Positions 34,141 to 43,404 of a stretch of DNA of 61,892 nt are shown here, in pieces (within the stretch, counting starts at the first letter, position 1; each line of letters opens with the position of its first letter). Under the pieces are notes generated by a model, which saw nothing but the letters and a program-made list of their open reading frames with translations, made no database searches and was not told the origin of the DNA. The position numbers were made by a program, and so were the translations under genes. This DNA comes from Modestobacter altitudinis (GTDB lineage Bacteria > Actinomycetota > Actinomycetes > Mycobacteriales > Geodermatophilaceae): the NCBI RefSeq assembly GCF_005930475.1, contig NZ_SJEW01000026.1, positions 1-61,892 on the forward strand, written 5' to 3'.

Positions 34141-35162
34141 CGACCGAGGGTGCTGCGGTCAGCGAGCTCGGGGCTCCGTCGGCCCGCAGGCGAGGGGGTG
34201 CGCCGCGGCGGGTGGCCGGCGTCCTGGGGACGATGCTCGGCCTCGCCGCCACGGTGGGTGTCCTGGCGCACCTCTACCCCTCGGGCAGCAACCGCCTGGT
34301 CGCCCTCAGCGCCTTCTCCTCCCACCTGATGGCGCTGGGTCCGCTGGCCGTGGTGCTGCTCGTGCTCGCGCGGCGCCGGTTGTCGGCGCTCCTCGCCGTC
34401 GCGCTCGCCGCGGTGTCGATCGTCGTCCTGGCCCCCACGTATGCCGGCGCCGGTCCGGTGGCTGCCGGGCCGATGCTGACCGTCCTGACCGCGAACGTGA
34501 AGCTGGGTGAGGCGGATCCCGACGGCGTCATGGCAGCTGTCCGGAGCGCGGGTGCGGACGTCGTCCTGCTCCAGGAGCTGGCACCCGAGCTGCGTACCCG
34601 GCTCGCCGCCGAGGGTCTGGACCAGGTGCTGCCCCACAGCGTCGTGGAGGCCCGGCCGGGAGCCGACGGCATCGGCCTGTGGAGCAGGTACCCGCTGGCC
34701 GACCCGCAGCGCGACCGGCTGACCTTCCCGTGGGTCGCGGCGAGGGTGGTGGTGGGCGAGGGTCGGCCCAGTGCCACCGTGCTCGCCTTCCACGCAGCAG
34801 GACCCTGGCCGCAGTCCGCGGACGAGTGGGTGCGGGACATGGCGCGGCTGCCCGGCGTGCTGGACCGGCTGGCGGCCGGGGCGGACGAGCACGGCTCGAG
34901 CGTCCTGGTCGGCGGGGACTTCAACGCCACCTGGGGCAACGCGCAGTTCCGCGCGCTGCTGCAGGACGGGTACCGCGACTCCGCCGAACAGCTCGGTCGG
35001 CAATGGACGGCGACGTTCCCGTCCGGCTACGCCGTGCCGCCGCTGATCGGGATCGACCACCTGCTCGTGCGGGGAGCCGCCGCCCAGGAGCTCCGGACGG
35101 TCGAGATCCCCGGGTCGGACCACCGCGGTCTCGTCGTCCGGGTGGCGCTCCCGGGCGACTGA
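34137..35162 (+). CDS. Membrane-anchored endonuclease/exonuclease/phosphatase-family protein
   Basis: The 341-aa protein has three N-terminal membrane spans (about 30-105) and then an EEP-fold domain facing outward. Visible motifs are TANVKLGE, LLQELAPE with the metal-binding Glu, GGDFNATWG, GIDHLLV and GSDHRGLVV with the terminal Asp-His. Family members cleave phosphodiesters in nucleic acids, lipids or other substrates. Here a role on an envelope phosphodiester, such as polyprenyl- or sugar-phosphate, is possible but unproven. GTG 34137 overlaps the GH16 stop by 4 nt. Confidence 0.85.
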   Translation: MTTEGAAVSELGAPSARRRGGAPRRVAGVLGTMLGLAATVGVLAHLYPSGSNRLVALSAFSSHLMALGPLAVVLLVLARRRLSALLAVALAAVSIVVLAPTYAGAGPVAAGPMLTVLTANVKLGEADPDGVMAAVRSAGADVVLLQELAPELRTRLAAEGLDQVLPHSVVEARPGADGIGLWSRYPLADPQRDRLTFPWVAARVVVGEGRPSATVLAFHAAGPWPQSADEWVRDMARLPGVLDRLAAGADEHGSSVLVGGDFNATWGNAQFRALLQDGYRDSAEQLGRQWTATFPSGYAVPPLIGIDHLLVRGAAAQELRTVEIPGSDHRGLVVRVALPGD

Positions 35163-35178
35163 CACCGCGCGGGCACCG

Positions 35179-35733
35179 TCACCCGACGGCAGCCCCGGGA
35201 CGCCGGTGCCCGGGGTCGTCCACGCGGACGACCTCCGCGGGGTTGCCCACGCACACACCCCATGCCGGGACGTCGCGCAGCACCAGCGCCAGAGCTGCCA
35301 CCCGGGCGTGTGATCCGACGTGCAGGGAGCCGACCACCACGCAACCGGCACCGAACTCGACGGCGTCCCCGGCGCTGGCAACCCCCTTCTCGGTGCCGTC
35401 CCGGCGGACGACGTTCCCGATGGTCACGTTCTGCCGCAGCACGCAGTCAGCGCCCAGCCGCACCCCGGGGTTCAGCACGATGCCGTGTGGGTGGTAGAGC
35501 CTCAGTCGTGGTCCCACCTCGAGGCCCGGCGGCAGCTCGATGCTCCAGAACAGCGACGTGAACAGGGAGTAGAAGGCCGCGAAGACCCGGCCGGGGAGAC
35601 CCCCGTGCCGGACGGCCCACTGGGCCGCGCGGAACCACGCGAGCACGAGCTGGGAGTCCAGGTAACCCGCGTTGACCGACCAGTCCTGGGTGACCCAGCG
35701 GAGCAGGCCCTGCTGCCGGCCGGGGGTCGTCAC
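35179..35733 (-). CDS. Serine-acetyltransferase-like hexapeptide acyltransferase
   Basis: The 184-aa protein has a left-handed beta-helix with hexapeptide repeats from about residue 75 (LRLYHPHGIVLNPGVRLGADCVLRQNVTIGN), the conserved His of the CysE/WcaB-type active site in the HPHGIV segment, and a C-terminal VGNPAEVV. The N-terminus lacks the long helical domain of true CysE. It probably acetylates a sugar of the polysaccharide. It is the last gene of the nine-gene operon, and GTG 35733 overlaps the previous stop (GTGA). Confidence 0.83.
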   Translation of the reverse strand: MTTPGRQQGLLRWVTQDWSVNAGYLDSQLVLAWFRAAQWAVRHGGLPGRVFAAFYSLFTSLFWSIELPPGLEVGPRLRLYHPHGIVLNPGVRLGADCVLRQNVTIGNVVRRDGTEKGVASAGDAVEFGAGCVVVGSLHVGSHARVAALALVLRDVPAWGVCVGNPAEVVRVDDPGHRRPGAAVG

Positions 35734-37586
35734 TGACCCGTCCCCACGTACTGGAACACCACCGCGTCCGCGGTGCGGTGCACCGTGGTCCAGCCGGGCG
35801 CGTCGGTGAGGGTCCGCTCGAGGGCCTGGAGCGAGCCGTTCGGGAGCATCCCGTAGTACTCGGCGTACTGGATCATCCCGGTGCTGATCATGAGGTAGGG
35901 CCGCTCACCCTGGGTGGCCATGAAGTCGTCGACCGCGGCCAGGTTGGCCTCGTCGAGCATCCGCCCACCCAGACCGGCGTAGCCGATGAGGTCCGGGTCC
36001 CCTCCGGATGACGGGACGCCGAAGCTGTTGTAGTCGCCGTCGAGCCGTCCCGGCGCGTTCTGCGCGCCGACGACGATCATCCGGCCCTTCTCGCCGTGGT
36101 CGTAGAGCCACTGCGCGGTCTGCACCTCGTTGCGCGGGAACGTCGTCCAGGCCAGGGTGCCGTGGAGCCCCTGGATGCTCGCCAACGAGGCCGCGACCAG
36201 GAACACCGCGAGAGCCGGGAGGACCACGCGCTGCCACCGGATGCGCAGCACCGCCTGCGCGATGAGGAAGGCGGTGAACGGCAGCGAGAACAGGTAGACC
36301 CGGTAGATGGCCTCACCGCCGTAGCTCTGCCCCACCAGGATGAGGAAGGGGGCGAAGGCCAGGGCCGCCGGCAGGAGCACGCGGCCCATCCGACGCCAGG
36401 ACGCCACGACGGCGACGGCGCCGAGCAGCCACACGGCCAGGGCCAGCAGCGAGGACACCTGGCTGGTGAAGACCTGCCCGGCCGTGCCCTGCGTCGCCGT
36501 GACGACGCCGCCCGCGTTGTCCCAGAACTTCAGGCTGTCCAGCAGCCCGTAGGCGCTGTTGATGAACTCCAGCCGCGGCGCGAGGTAGCCCGCGACGATG
36601 GCGATGCACCCCAGGACGGCCCAGCGCGGCCGGACCAGGCCGAGGACGGTGGCGAGGAACAGCCCGGCCACCAGGATGAAGGGGGACAACTGGTGGGAGA
36701 TCGTGATCGCGAAGACCACCAGGTACAGACCGGCCAGCGCCGTGGCGCGGGTCCGGGACGAGGTCTGGGGAACCTCCTCGGCACCGCGGGTGGACCAGGC
36801 CTTGAGCCGGCGCAGCAGTGCCGGCCCCCTCTGCCACCTGGTCGGGGTCCGGCGCAGCCAGGCCACGACCACCAGCAGGGCCCCGAGGCTCAGCTGGAAC
36901 GCGAAGGCCTGCGGCGAGAGGTAGGAGGTGCCCACCCACAGGCCGGCGTGGAAGAGGAACACCGTCAGGTAGGCGACCCGCCGGTCGGTGGACCAGTGCC
37001 GGGCGATGGCGTAGATCGGCAGGCAGGCCAGCAGGCTGAAGAACACCGGAGCCCAGGTGGCGAGCGCGAGGGTGCTGATCCCGGTGAGGTCGGCCAGCGC
37101 CGCCACCGCGGTGAACAGCGCGGGCCACTGCTGGTAGATGTCCCGTGGGTCGGTGACCCCGTGTCCCTGCACGAAGTACTCGACCACGCCGATGTGCTTG
37201 TACGTCCAGGCGTACTCGGGCATGGGGAAGAGCAGCGGGACAGAGGCGTCCAGGACGAGCACCAGGCCCAGCACGCCGGCCGCCAGCACGAGGGGGCGCC
37301 GACCAGCGGCGAGCTCCAGGACGAAGCCGGCGCAGATCAGTGCGAGGCCGACGAAGAACAACGGCCCGACCATGCCCAGCAGTCCGTAGTCGGAGCGGAC
37401 CGAGGTGTCGACCTGGGTCAGGCTCACCGCCCAGGCGACCAGACCGGCCAGCACCACGAGCGGAGCGCCCCAACGGCGGACCGGGGAGCTGGGGCGCGGC
37501 ACCTCTGCCGCTCCGTCGTCCCGGCGCTGTGGCGACGGGGCCGCCGTGGCACCAGCGAGGCCTTCCGGCGGCAGGGTGCGGGTCAT
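35730..37586 (-). CDS. Large multi-span membrane protein (putative membrane glycosyltransferase or polymerase)
   Basis: The protein is 618 aa from ATG 37586. About 13-14 spans are visible, with a periplasmic C-terminal domain of roughly 130 aa (WLYDHGEKGRMIVVGAQNAP and on). The first loop contains YKHIGVVEYFVQGHGVTDPRDIYQQWPALF, resembling the acidic-aromatic first loop of GT-C enzymes, though no clear DxD or ExD is seen. It may be a GT-C glycosyltransferase or the polymerase of a second polysaccharide. The start codon overlaps the previous stop (ATGA). Confidence 0.72.
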   Translation of the reverse strand: MTRTLPPEGLAGATAAPSPQRRDDGAAEVPRPSSPVRRWGAPLVVLAGLVAWAVSLTQVDTSVRSDYGLLGMVGPLFFVGLALICAGFVLELAAGRRPLVLAAGVLGLVLVLDASVPLLFPMPEYAWTYKHIGVVEYFVQGHGVTDPRDIYQQWPALFTAVAALADLTGISTLALATWAPVFFSLLACLPIYAIARHWSTDRRVAYLTVFLFHAGLWVGTSYLSPQAFAFQLSLGALLVVVAWLRRTPTRWQRGPALLRRLKAWSTRGAEEVPQTSSRTRATALAGLYLVVFAITISHQLSPFILVAGLFLATVLGLVRPRWAVLGCIAIVAGYLAPRLEFINSAYGLLDSLKFWDNAGGVVTATQGTAGQVFTSQVSSLLALAVWLLGAVAVVASWRRMGRVLLPAALAFAPFLILVGQSYGGEAIYRVYLFSLPFTAFLIAQAVLRIRWQRVVLPALAVFLVAASLASIQGLHGTLAWTTFPRNEVQTAQWLYDHGEKGRMIVVGAQNAPGRLDGDYNSFGVPSSGGDPDLIGYAGLGGRMLDEANLAAVDDFMATQGERPYLMISTGMIQYAEYYGMLPNGSLQALERTLTDAPGWTTVHRTADAVVFQYVGTGQ

Positions 37587-37987
37587 CGGGTCACCCGCCG
37601 GTGACGGAGCTCGGCCACGGCGACGGACACGACCGTCGCGACGGCGAGCACGAGCAGCAGGACGGTCGGCGACCAGTCGTTCAGCCAGGCCATCACCGCG
37701 GTGCCGATGGCCCACAGCGACAGGGACAGGACGTTGGTCAGCGCCACCGACGTCGACGGCCGCCCGGATGGCACGTGGGCCATCACGGCCGCCCCGGGGC
37801 CGGCGCAGACGAAGGCCAGCACGGTGACCAGCCGCAGCCAGGACGGGGCGTCGAGCAGGACGGCCGCGCTGGAGAGCACTGCGGTCACCAGGCCCACCCA
37901 GCCGATCGACCGCCGGGTGGACGGGATGGGCTGGTCGACTGCCGGTGCCGGGGTGCCGTCCTCCCGGACAGCCTGTGCGGTGCTCAT
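37583..37987 (-). CDS. Small four-span membrane protein
   Basis: The 134-aa protein has about four hydrophobic spans (roughly residues 30-48, 50-72, 82-100 and 106-126) and a basic C-terminus (ELRHRRVTR). No known family is recognised. It is translationally coupled on both sides by 4-nt ATGA overlaps, lying between the second hexapeptide transferase gene and the large membrane protein gene. It may be a partner subunit of the latter. Confidence 0.72.
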   Translation of the reverse strand: MSTAQAVREDGTPAPAVDQPIPSTRRSIGWVGLVTAVLSSAAVLLDAPSWLRLVTVLAFVCAGPGAAVMAHVPSGRPSTSVALTNVLSLSLWAIGTAVMAWLNDWSPTVLLLVLAVATVVSVAVAELRHRRVTR

Positions 37988-38592
37988 ACGGTTGCCTTCC
38001 GTCGTGGACCTGCAGCGCCTGCAGTTCCGACCTCCCGGACACGGCGCGCGGGGACCCCGGCGTACACGCCACCAGGAGCGCAGTCGGCCGTGACCACCGC
38101 ACCCGCTGCCACGATGACGTCGTCACCGATGGTCACCCCGGGGAGGACCATGACGCGCGCGCCGATCCACACGCGGTCCCCGATCCGGATCGGGAGCCCG
38201 GAGGCCGTCTGCACCCAGCCGCCACCGGCTGCGCGGTGGTCCGAGGTGATGAACAGCGCCTGCATCCCGATGGCGCAGTCGCTGCCGATCTCCACCGGTG
38301 CCACTGCCTCGATGTAGCAGCCCAGGTTGAAGTAGGTGCGCCCGCCGATGCGGACGTTGCGCGGATCCCCCTCCACTCGGAGCATCGGGCTGACGGCGAA
38401 CGAGTCGACCGTCATGCCGCCGACCCGGTACAGCCCCCGGCGCAGCACCTTGGGCACCACGAAGGACGCCGCGATGCGGTTGAACCACAGGTTGCGCAGG
38501 AAGATCCGCCCGTCGAGGCGGAGCTGTTCGGCCAGCAGGCGGAGGGACGCCGAGGACGACCGCTCAGCCGGCGGGGGGGCCGGGTGGATCAC
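37984..38592 (-). CDS. Hexapeptide-repeat acyltransferase (WbbJ/maltose-O-acetyltransferase type)
   Basis: The 202-aa protein has an N-terminal helical part and then hexapeptide repeats: NVRIGGRTYFNLGCYIEAVAPVEIGSDCAIG, with an ITSDHR segment carrying the catalytic His, then PIRIGDRVWIGARVMVLPGVTIGDD. It should transfer acetyl from acetyl-CoA to a sugar hydroxyl in the cytosol. GTG 38592 overlaps the stop of the flippase gene. A second hexapeptide transferase ends the same operon, suggesting two acetylation sites. Confidence 0.87.
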   Translation of the reverse strand: MIHPAPPPAERSSSASLRLLAEQLRLDGRIFLRNLWFNRIAASFVVPKVLRRGLYRVGGMTVDSFAVSPMLRVEGDPRNVRIGGRTYFNLGCYIEAVAPVEIGSDCAIGMQALFITSDHRAAGGGWVQTASGLPIRIGDRVWIGARVMVLPGVTIGDDVIVAAGAVVTADCAPGGVYAGVPARRVREVGTAGAAGPRRKATV

Positions 38593-40016
38593 GAGGTGCT
38601 CCCTGGGGACGGGGACGGGGACGGAGCCGGGAACGGTCCGACGGGTTGGACGGTGCCGGGGTCCAGAGGGGGCTCCACGCCGGGCTCGAGACCCGGTTCG
38701 AGGACCCGTCCGGTACCGGGGGGGTTGCCGGCTCTGTCGCCGGTGGGGGTGTCACCGGGCTCGATGAGCTCGCGGTGGAAGCGCAGGGCGACCGGCAGGA
38801 CCGCGAGGGCCGTGACGGCCTCGCAGACCAGGTAGAGCAGGGCCAGGCCGTCGATCCCGAAGTCGGGCAGGCCGATGACCGCCACGGTGAGGAAGACCAC
38901 CGTCTTCACCGCCAGCGAGGCCACCAGCGGCGTGAGCTTCTTGCGCGCGACGCTGAGCGCGGTGAACAGCACGAAACCCGCGCTGAACGGGAAGGACAGG
39001 GCGATCAGCCGCAGGGCCGTCGCACCCTCGTCGGCGTACCCGGTCCCGAGCAGGGTGAGGATCAGCGGGGCGGCGAGGGCGACGACCGCACAGGCGGCGA
39101 CGCTGACCAACGCGGTCAACCGGACGGAGCGCCGGATCAGCCGACGGAAGGTGCCGGCGTCCCCGGCGTACTCCACCACGAACGCCATCGCGATGTTCCA
39201 CACCAGGGTGCCGAAGGAGACCCCGATGAACCACGGGATGTAGAAGTAGGCGGCCGCCTCGCTCCCGAGCCGGGAGGACACCAGCACCGGCGGCAGCAGT
39301 GCCACACAGCTGGCCAGCGCGCTGGCTGCGTAGTCACCGGCGACGAAGCCGCGGATCGACCGCCAGCCGACCTCGCCCGAGGCGGTCGACGTCGTCACGT
39401 GCCGCGGGACCAGCCGCCGGAACACGAAGGTGTTGACCACCCCGACCGCCACGAGGGTCGGCACGACCAGGGCTGCGAGCGCTCCCCAGCGGGTGGAGAG
39501 CGGCACCAGCGCGAACAGCAGGCCGACCCGCAGCAGACCGGCCAGGAGGTTCTCCAACGGCACCCACACCGCCCCGCCCAGCGAGGTGAGCGCACCGTCC
39601 TGGACGAGGAAGAGCGCGTAGCAGAGGGTGGCCCCGATGAAGACCAGCGGGACGAACCACTCGTCGCCGAGGATGTCGCTGCCGAACCCGAGCGCCAGGA
39701 ACACCCCCGCGGCCAGCAGCCCGGTGAGCAGGGACAACCCGTAGGCCCGGGCGATGAACCCGCCGGTCGCCCGCCCTGCGCGGGGGACGAAGCGCAGCAG
39801 GACGCTGATGATGTTGAGCTGGGCGAGCCCCGCGAGGAAGGTGATCGCGGAGAGCGCGGACGAGGCCTGCCCGACGGCGGTCGGCGGCAGCAGCCTGGCC
39901 GCGATGATCCAGAACAGCATGCCCAGCACCCCGGTGAACACCGTGGAGGCCATCAGCGCCAGCGCGTTGAACTCCATGGCCCGTGCCTTGGGGGCTGCCG
40001 AGTGCGCGGGGGTCAT
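38589..40016 (-). CDS. Oligosaccharide flippase, Wzx-like (second copy)
   Basis: The 475-aa protein has about 12-14 spans. Its N-terminus (EFNALALMASTVFTGVLGMLFW) fits polysaccharide exporters of the MVF superfamily. A hydrophilic Pro/Gly-rich tail of about 60 residues (GDTPTGDRAGNPPGTGRV and on) is unusual for the family. It should flip a lipid-linked oligosaccharide. Because a different flippase is encoded at 13419-14738, the window may contain two export routes. Coupled by ATGA to the tandem glycosyltransferase gene upstream. Confidence 0.85.
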   Translation of the reverse strand: MTPAHSAAPKARAMEFNALALMASTVFTGVLGMLFWIIAARLLPPTAVGQASSALSAITFLAGLAQLNIISVLLRFVPRAGRATGGFIARAYGLSLLTGLLAAGVFLALGFGSDILGDEWFVPLVFIGATLCYALFLVQDGALTSLGGAVWVPLENLLAGLLRVGLLFALVPLSTRWGALAALVVPTLVAVGVVNTFVFRRLVPRHVTTSTASGEVGWRSIRGFVAGDYAASALASCVALLPPVLVSSRLGSEAAAYFYIPWFIGVSFGTLVWNIAMAFVVEYAGDAGTFRRLIRRSVRLTALVSVAACAVVALAAPLILTLLGTGYADEGATALRLIALSFPFSAGFVLFTALSVARKKLTPLVASLAVKTVVFLTVAVIGLPDFGIDGLALLYLVCEAVTALAVLPVALRFHRELIEPGDTPTGDRAGNPPGTGRVLEPGLEPGVEPPLDPGTVQPVGPFPAPSPSPSPGSTS

Positions 40017-42586
40017 CGCCGGCCCCCCGTCCGGGTGCGCAGGTACGCGCTCGGTCCACCGAGCATGCCTCGTACCCGCAGGCGGCCCAGCTCCGGCGGC
40101 AGACCCTCCAGCAGGGTGGTCACTCCCGGCTCGCGACGGCCCAGCCGCCCACGGAGGACGGTGAGCGCGGCGTGGGCCAGGCCGACGAGGTGTCGCGGGT
40201 CCCGGACGACCAGCGCGGTCAGCAGGGCGGTGAACCCGGTGCCGTAACCCGACATCTGACGGGCGAGCTCGGCGTCGGTCCGCCGGTGCGCGTGGTTGGT
40301 GACGGCGGAGGGCTCGTAGCCGAGCGAGAGCCCGGAGCCGAGCATGCGCACGACCATGTCGACGTCCTCGCCGCCGCGGCTCGCGGTGCCCGTGCCGAGC
40401 GCCTCGTCGAAGGGCCCCTGTGCGCGGAGCGCCTCAGCACGGAAGGCCATGTTGGCGCCCATGAAGGTGCCGAGTTGGTACAGCGAGTGCGAGCGGACGA
40501 CCCCGGCTGCGCGGCGGACGAGCACGCGGTAGCGGGCCGGGTGCCACGCCCCGGCGCGTGGGCGCTCCAGGCGGAAGGTCTCCGGCTCGAGGACCTTGGC
40601 CGTTGCCCCGCTGTGCCGTTCGAAGACGTCCTGGGCGGGCGTCTCCAGCTCGCTGGGCAGCACGAGACCACCGACGCCGGCGAGGTCCGGCTCCCGGGCG
40701 AAGCGCTCGGCGAGCGCGCGGGTCCAACCGCGGTCCACCTGGACGTCGTCGTCGGTGAAGGCGATGAGCTCTCCGGCAGCCTCGTCCACGCCGCGGTTGC
40801 GGGCAGCGGAGATCCCGGGCACGGGCTGGCGGAGCAGGCGCACCTTGGCATCGGTCAGCTGCGGGATGGTCGCGAGGACGTCGTCGGCGCTGCCCTCAGG
40901 CCGGTTGTCGACGACCAGCACCTCGAGCGGGAGGTCGTCCTGGTGGAGGAGGGTGTCCAGGCAGCGGGCCAGGCCCTCGGGGCGCTCCAGCATCGTGGGG
41001 ACCACCACGGACACGCTGGGCAACCCGGTCCCGGACGGCGGTCGCGGCACCTCTGGTGCAGCCCCGACCTGACCCGCCGCTGCCTCGCGGGCAGCGCTGT
41101 CCAGGGCCTGCGGCATGGGCAGGGTGACCAGCGCGACCGGTCGAGCGGCGCGCCACACCACGAACAGCACCGCGCCGTAACGTGAGCCGTCCTCGACGCT
41201 GAGTCCCAGGTCGGCGGGCGCCGCGTCGAGGTCCCAGCGGACGACCTTGGTCGGCCTCCAGCTCTCGTCCAGGGTCTCGACGGCTGGGACCCGGGCCGCA
41301 CGCCGGTCCGACCGGCGCTGCCGCAGGTAGGCGGCGGGCCCGCGCTTCATGCCGGCCCGGTTGGCGGCGAGCAGGTCGGTGGGGAAGTCCTCCGCCAGGC
41401 CCGACACCCGCAGGCTCGAGGGGCTCGTCATGTCGCGCAGTGCCTGACGGGCGAGCAGGGCCAACCGGACCAGGACGCGCGGGTCGTCGACGATCAACGA
41501 CGTGTAGAAGGCCGTCAACCCGGTGCCGTAGCCCTCCATCTGCCTGCGCAGGCCGGCCAGGTCGCTGCGGTGGAAGTGCCGGGTGATCGCACTCGGTCGG
41601 TAGAGCGTCGCGCCGCCGGCCCGCAGCAGGTCGGTGAACACCCGGGTGTCCTCCGCGCCGTGGGTCAGCGTGCCCGCCCCCAGCGCGTCGTCGAACCCGA
41701 TCCGGCGGAGGGCAGCCGTGCGGAAGGCCATGTTGGCCCCCACGCCGAAGGGCGGCAGCGGGTACAGCGGGCTCTGCTTGTCGGCACTGCCGCGCCCGAA
41801 GTCGGCGGGGACGAAGCCGCGGCCCTTGCTGTGGCCGCCGAACTGCTCGAACCACACCTGGGCTCGCGTGGCGAGCTCGGCGGGGACGACCAGACCCGAC
41901 ACGGCGTCGGCGTCGGGTCGTTCGGCCATCGCGCGGGTCAGCTCCGAGAGCCACATCGGGTCGGCGATCTCGTCGTCGTCGATCCACGCCACGACGTCAC
42001 CCTCCAGGGGCAGGGCGAGCGCGTGGTTGCGTGCACGGGAGAGTCCGGCGTGCGGCTCGACGGTGTAGCGGACGTCGAGCCGCCCGGCGAAGCCGGCGAC
42101 GACGTCCCTCGTGGCCGAGGTGACCGGCGCGTTGTCGACCACCCAGACCGCGAAGTCCGGGTGGTCCTGACGGGTGAGGCTCTCGAGGCAGGCGGCCAGG
42201 GCGTGGGGACGCTCACGAGTGCAGATCACCACGGTGGCCCGTCCGGCGCTGGCCAGGTGGCGGGCGTGCCGGTCTGCGAAGCGCTCGGTCGCCGTCCGGC
42301 GGCGCACCTCCTCGCCCCAGCGTTCGTCGAGCAGGAGCTCCACCTCGGCCGCCGTGAGACCCACCGGTGGCAGGGCGAGGACCTCCCAGCCCAACGGCTC
42401 GCCGTCAAGACGCACCAGCAGCCACGCCACGTCGGCTGTGCTGCCGTCGGCGGCCGTCCGCGGGACGGCCGGGGTCGGCCCGGCGAGGTCCACGTCCAGG
42501 ACGTGGGCTGCCACATCGCACGCCGGCGTGGCGCGGTCCTCCACCGCGGTCATGTCGAACCGCTCCGTCCTCGAGGTGGTGCTCAT
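40013..42586 (-). CDS. Two-domain glycosyltransferase (tandem GT2)
   Basis: The protein is 857 aa from ATG 42586. After an N-terminal domain of about 100 residues there are two GT2 modules: the first with ATVVICTRERPHALAACLESL and AWIDDDEIADPMW, the second with VSVVVPTMLERPEGLARCLDTL and AFTDDDVQVDRGW. Both are followed by matching regions (GANMAFRTAAL / GANMAFRAEAL; GYGTGLTAFYTSL / GYGTGFTALLTAL), showing an internal duplication. It probably makes two successive sugar transfers or acts as a polymerising enzyme. Both DDD motifs are intact, so both halves may be active. Confidence 0.88.
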   Translation of the reverse strand: MSTTSRTERFDMTAVEDRATPACDVAAHVLDVDLAGPTPAVPRTAADGSTADVAWLLVRLDGEPLGWEVLALPPVGLTAAEVELLLDERWGEEVRRRTATERFADRHARHLASAGRATVVICTRERPHALAACLESLTRQDHPDFAVWVVDNAPVTSATRDVVAGFAGRLDVRYTVEPHAGLSRARNHALALPLEGDVVAWIDDDEIADPMWLSELTRAMAERPDADAVSGLVVPAELATRAQVWFEQFGGHSKGRGFVPADFGRGSADKQSPLYPLPPFGVGANMAFRTAALRRIGFDDALGAGTLTHGAEDTRVFTDLLRAGGATLYRPSAITRHFHRSDLAGLRRQMEGYGTGLTAFYTSLIVDDPRVLVRLALLARQALRDMTSPSSLRVSGLAEDFPTDLLAANRAGMKRGPAAYLRQRRSDRRAARVPAVETLDESWRPTKVVRWDLDAAPADLGLSVEDGSRYGAVLFVVWRAARPVALVTLPMPQALDSAAREAAAGQVGAAPEVPRPPSGTGLPSVSVVVPTMLERPEGLARCLDTLLHQDDLPLEVLVVDNRPEGSADDVLATIPQLTDAKVRLLRQPVPGISAARNRGVDEAAGELIAFTDDDVQVDRGWTRALAERFAREPDLAGVGGLVLPSELETPAQDVFERHSGATAKVLEPETFRLERPRAGAWHPARYRVLVRRAAGVVRSHSLYQLGTFMGANMAFRAEALRAQGPFDEALGTGTASRGGEDVDMVVRMLGSGLSLGYEPSAVTNHAHRRTDAELARQMSGYGTGFTALLTALVVRDPRHLVGLAHAALTVLRGRLGRREPGVTTLLEGLPPELGRLRVRGMLGGPSAYLRTRTGGRR

Positions 42587-43404
42587 GTCAGTTCGCGGTG
42601 CAGTACCTGCACAGCGGTCCGGCGGGCCAACCGCCACGCCGGCGCGGCGAACCGCTTGACGTGCGGGGCCACACCGGGTTCCCCGTCGCGGACGAGGGCA
42701 GCGAAGGCGTCACCGGTGACGCCCGGTCGTACGTGCAGACGTGGTAGACGGTACGGATCATCGCGGGACGAGGCGATCCTCCGGCCGACGATGCACCCGT
42801 TGGAGTAACCCGCTGCCGCGACGGCCCTGGCCACGCGCCGGGACGAGTAACCATGCGGATAGCAGAACGAGCGGACCGGGAGACCCAGCGCGTCCTCGAT
42901 CTGGTGACGGCTGTCGGCGATCTCGGTGCGCAACTCCTCCCCGGGGAGCACGTCCATCGTACGGTGGTTGACCGAGTGGCTGCCGATCTCGACGCCGGCC
43001 GCGGCGGCCTCGGCCAGTTCGCTCCAGCTCAGGCGTGACCCGTGCGGGTCGTCCGGGGCCAGCCGCAGGCCCACGTCCCCCGTCGGCACGTACATGGTCG
43101 CCCGCGCGCCCACCCGCTGGAGCACCTCCACGGCGTTGCGGAAGTCGAGGAGGCCGTCGTCGAAGGTGACGCCGAGGACCCGCGCGGCGGGGTCGGCATC
43201 TCGCCGCGAGAGCGCCTCGGTGAGCCCGACCAGCTGCCAGCCGTCCTCGGTCAGAGCCGACAGCTGGTCCTCCAGCTCGCCCACCGGGACCTGGTGCTCG
43301 TTCGGATGGGCCGAGGCGACCGCGGGCACTGAGTGGTACATGAGGACCGGCATCCGCCAAGTCGCCCGCCCACCGGCGGCGCCCCGGCCGGGTAGCGCGG
43401 TCAC
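42583..43404 (-). CDS. Polysaccharide deacetylase (NodB-type, CE4)
   Basis: The 273-aa protein has the NodB motifs: LMYHSVP at the start, VTFDDGLLDF (motif 1 catalytic and metal Asp), GSHSVNHRTM (motif 2 metal His pair) and SFCYPHGY (motif 3). It removes N- or O-acetyl groups from amino sugars. There is no signal peptide, so it may act on lipid-linked intermediates in the cytosol or be exported otherwise. GTG 43404 overlaps the stop of the upstream GT2 gene. Confidence 0.88.
   Translation of the reverse strand: MTALPGRGAAGGRATWRMPVLMYHSVPAVASAHPNEHQVPVGELEDQLSALTEDGWQLVGLTEALSRRDADPAARVLGVTFDDGLLDFRNAVEVLQRVGARATMYVPTGDVGLRLAPDDPHGSRLSWSELAEAAAAGVEIGSHSVNHRTMDVLPGEELRTEIADSRHQIEDALGLPVRSFCYPHGYSSRRVARAVAAAGYSNGCIVGRRIASSRDDPYRLPRLHVRPGVTGDAFAALVRDGEPGVAPHVKRFAAPAWRLARRTAVQVLHRELT

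Noticed and set aside
36096-40247. Very long open frames antisense to the membrane-protein and flippase genes
   Set aside because: They lack membrane or domain signatures, are rich in Arg, Gly and Pro, and are explained by high GC and codon bias of the real genes on the other strand.
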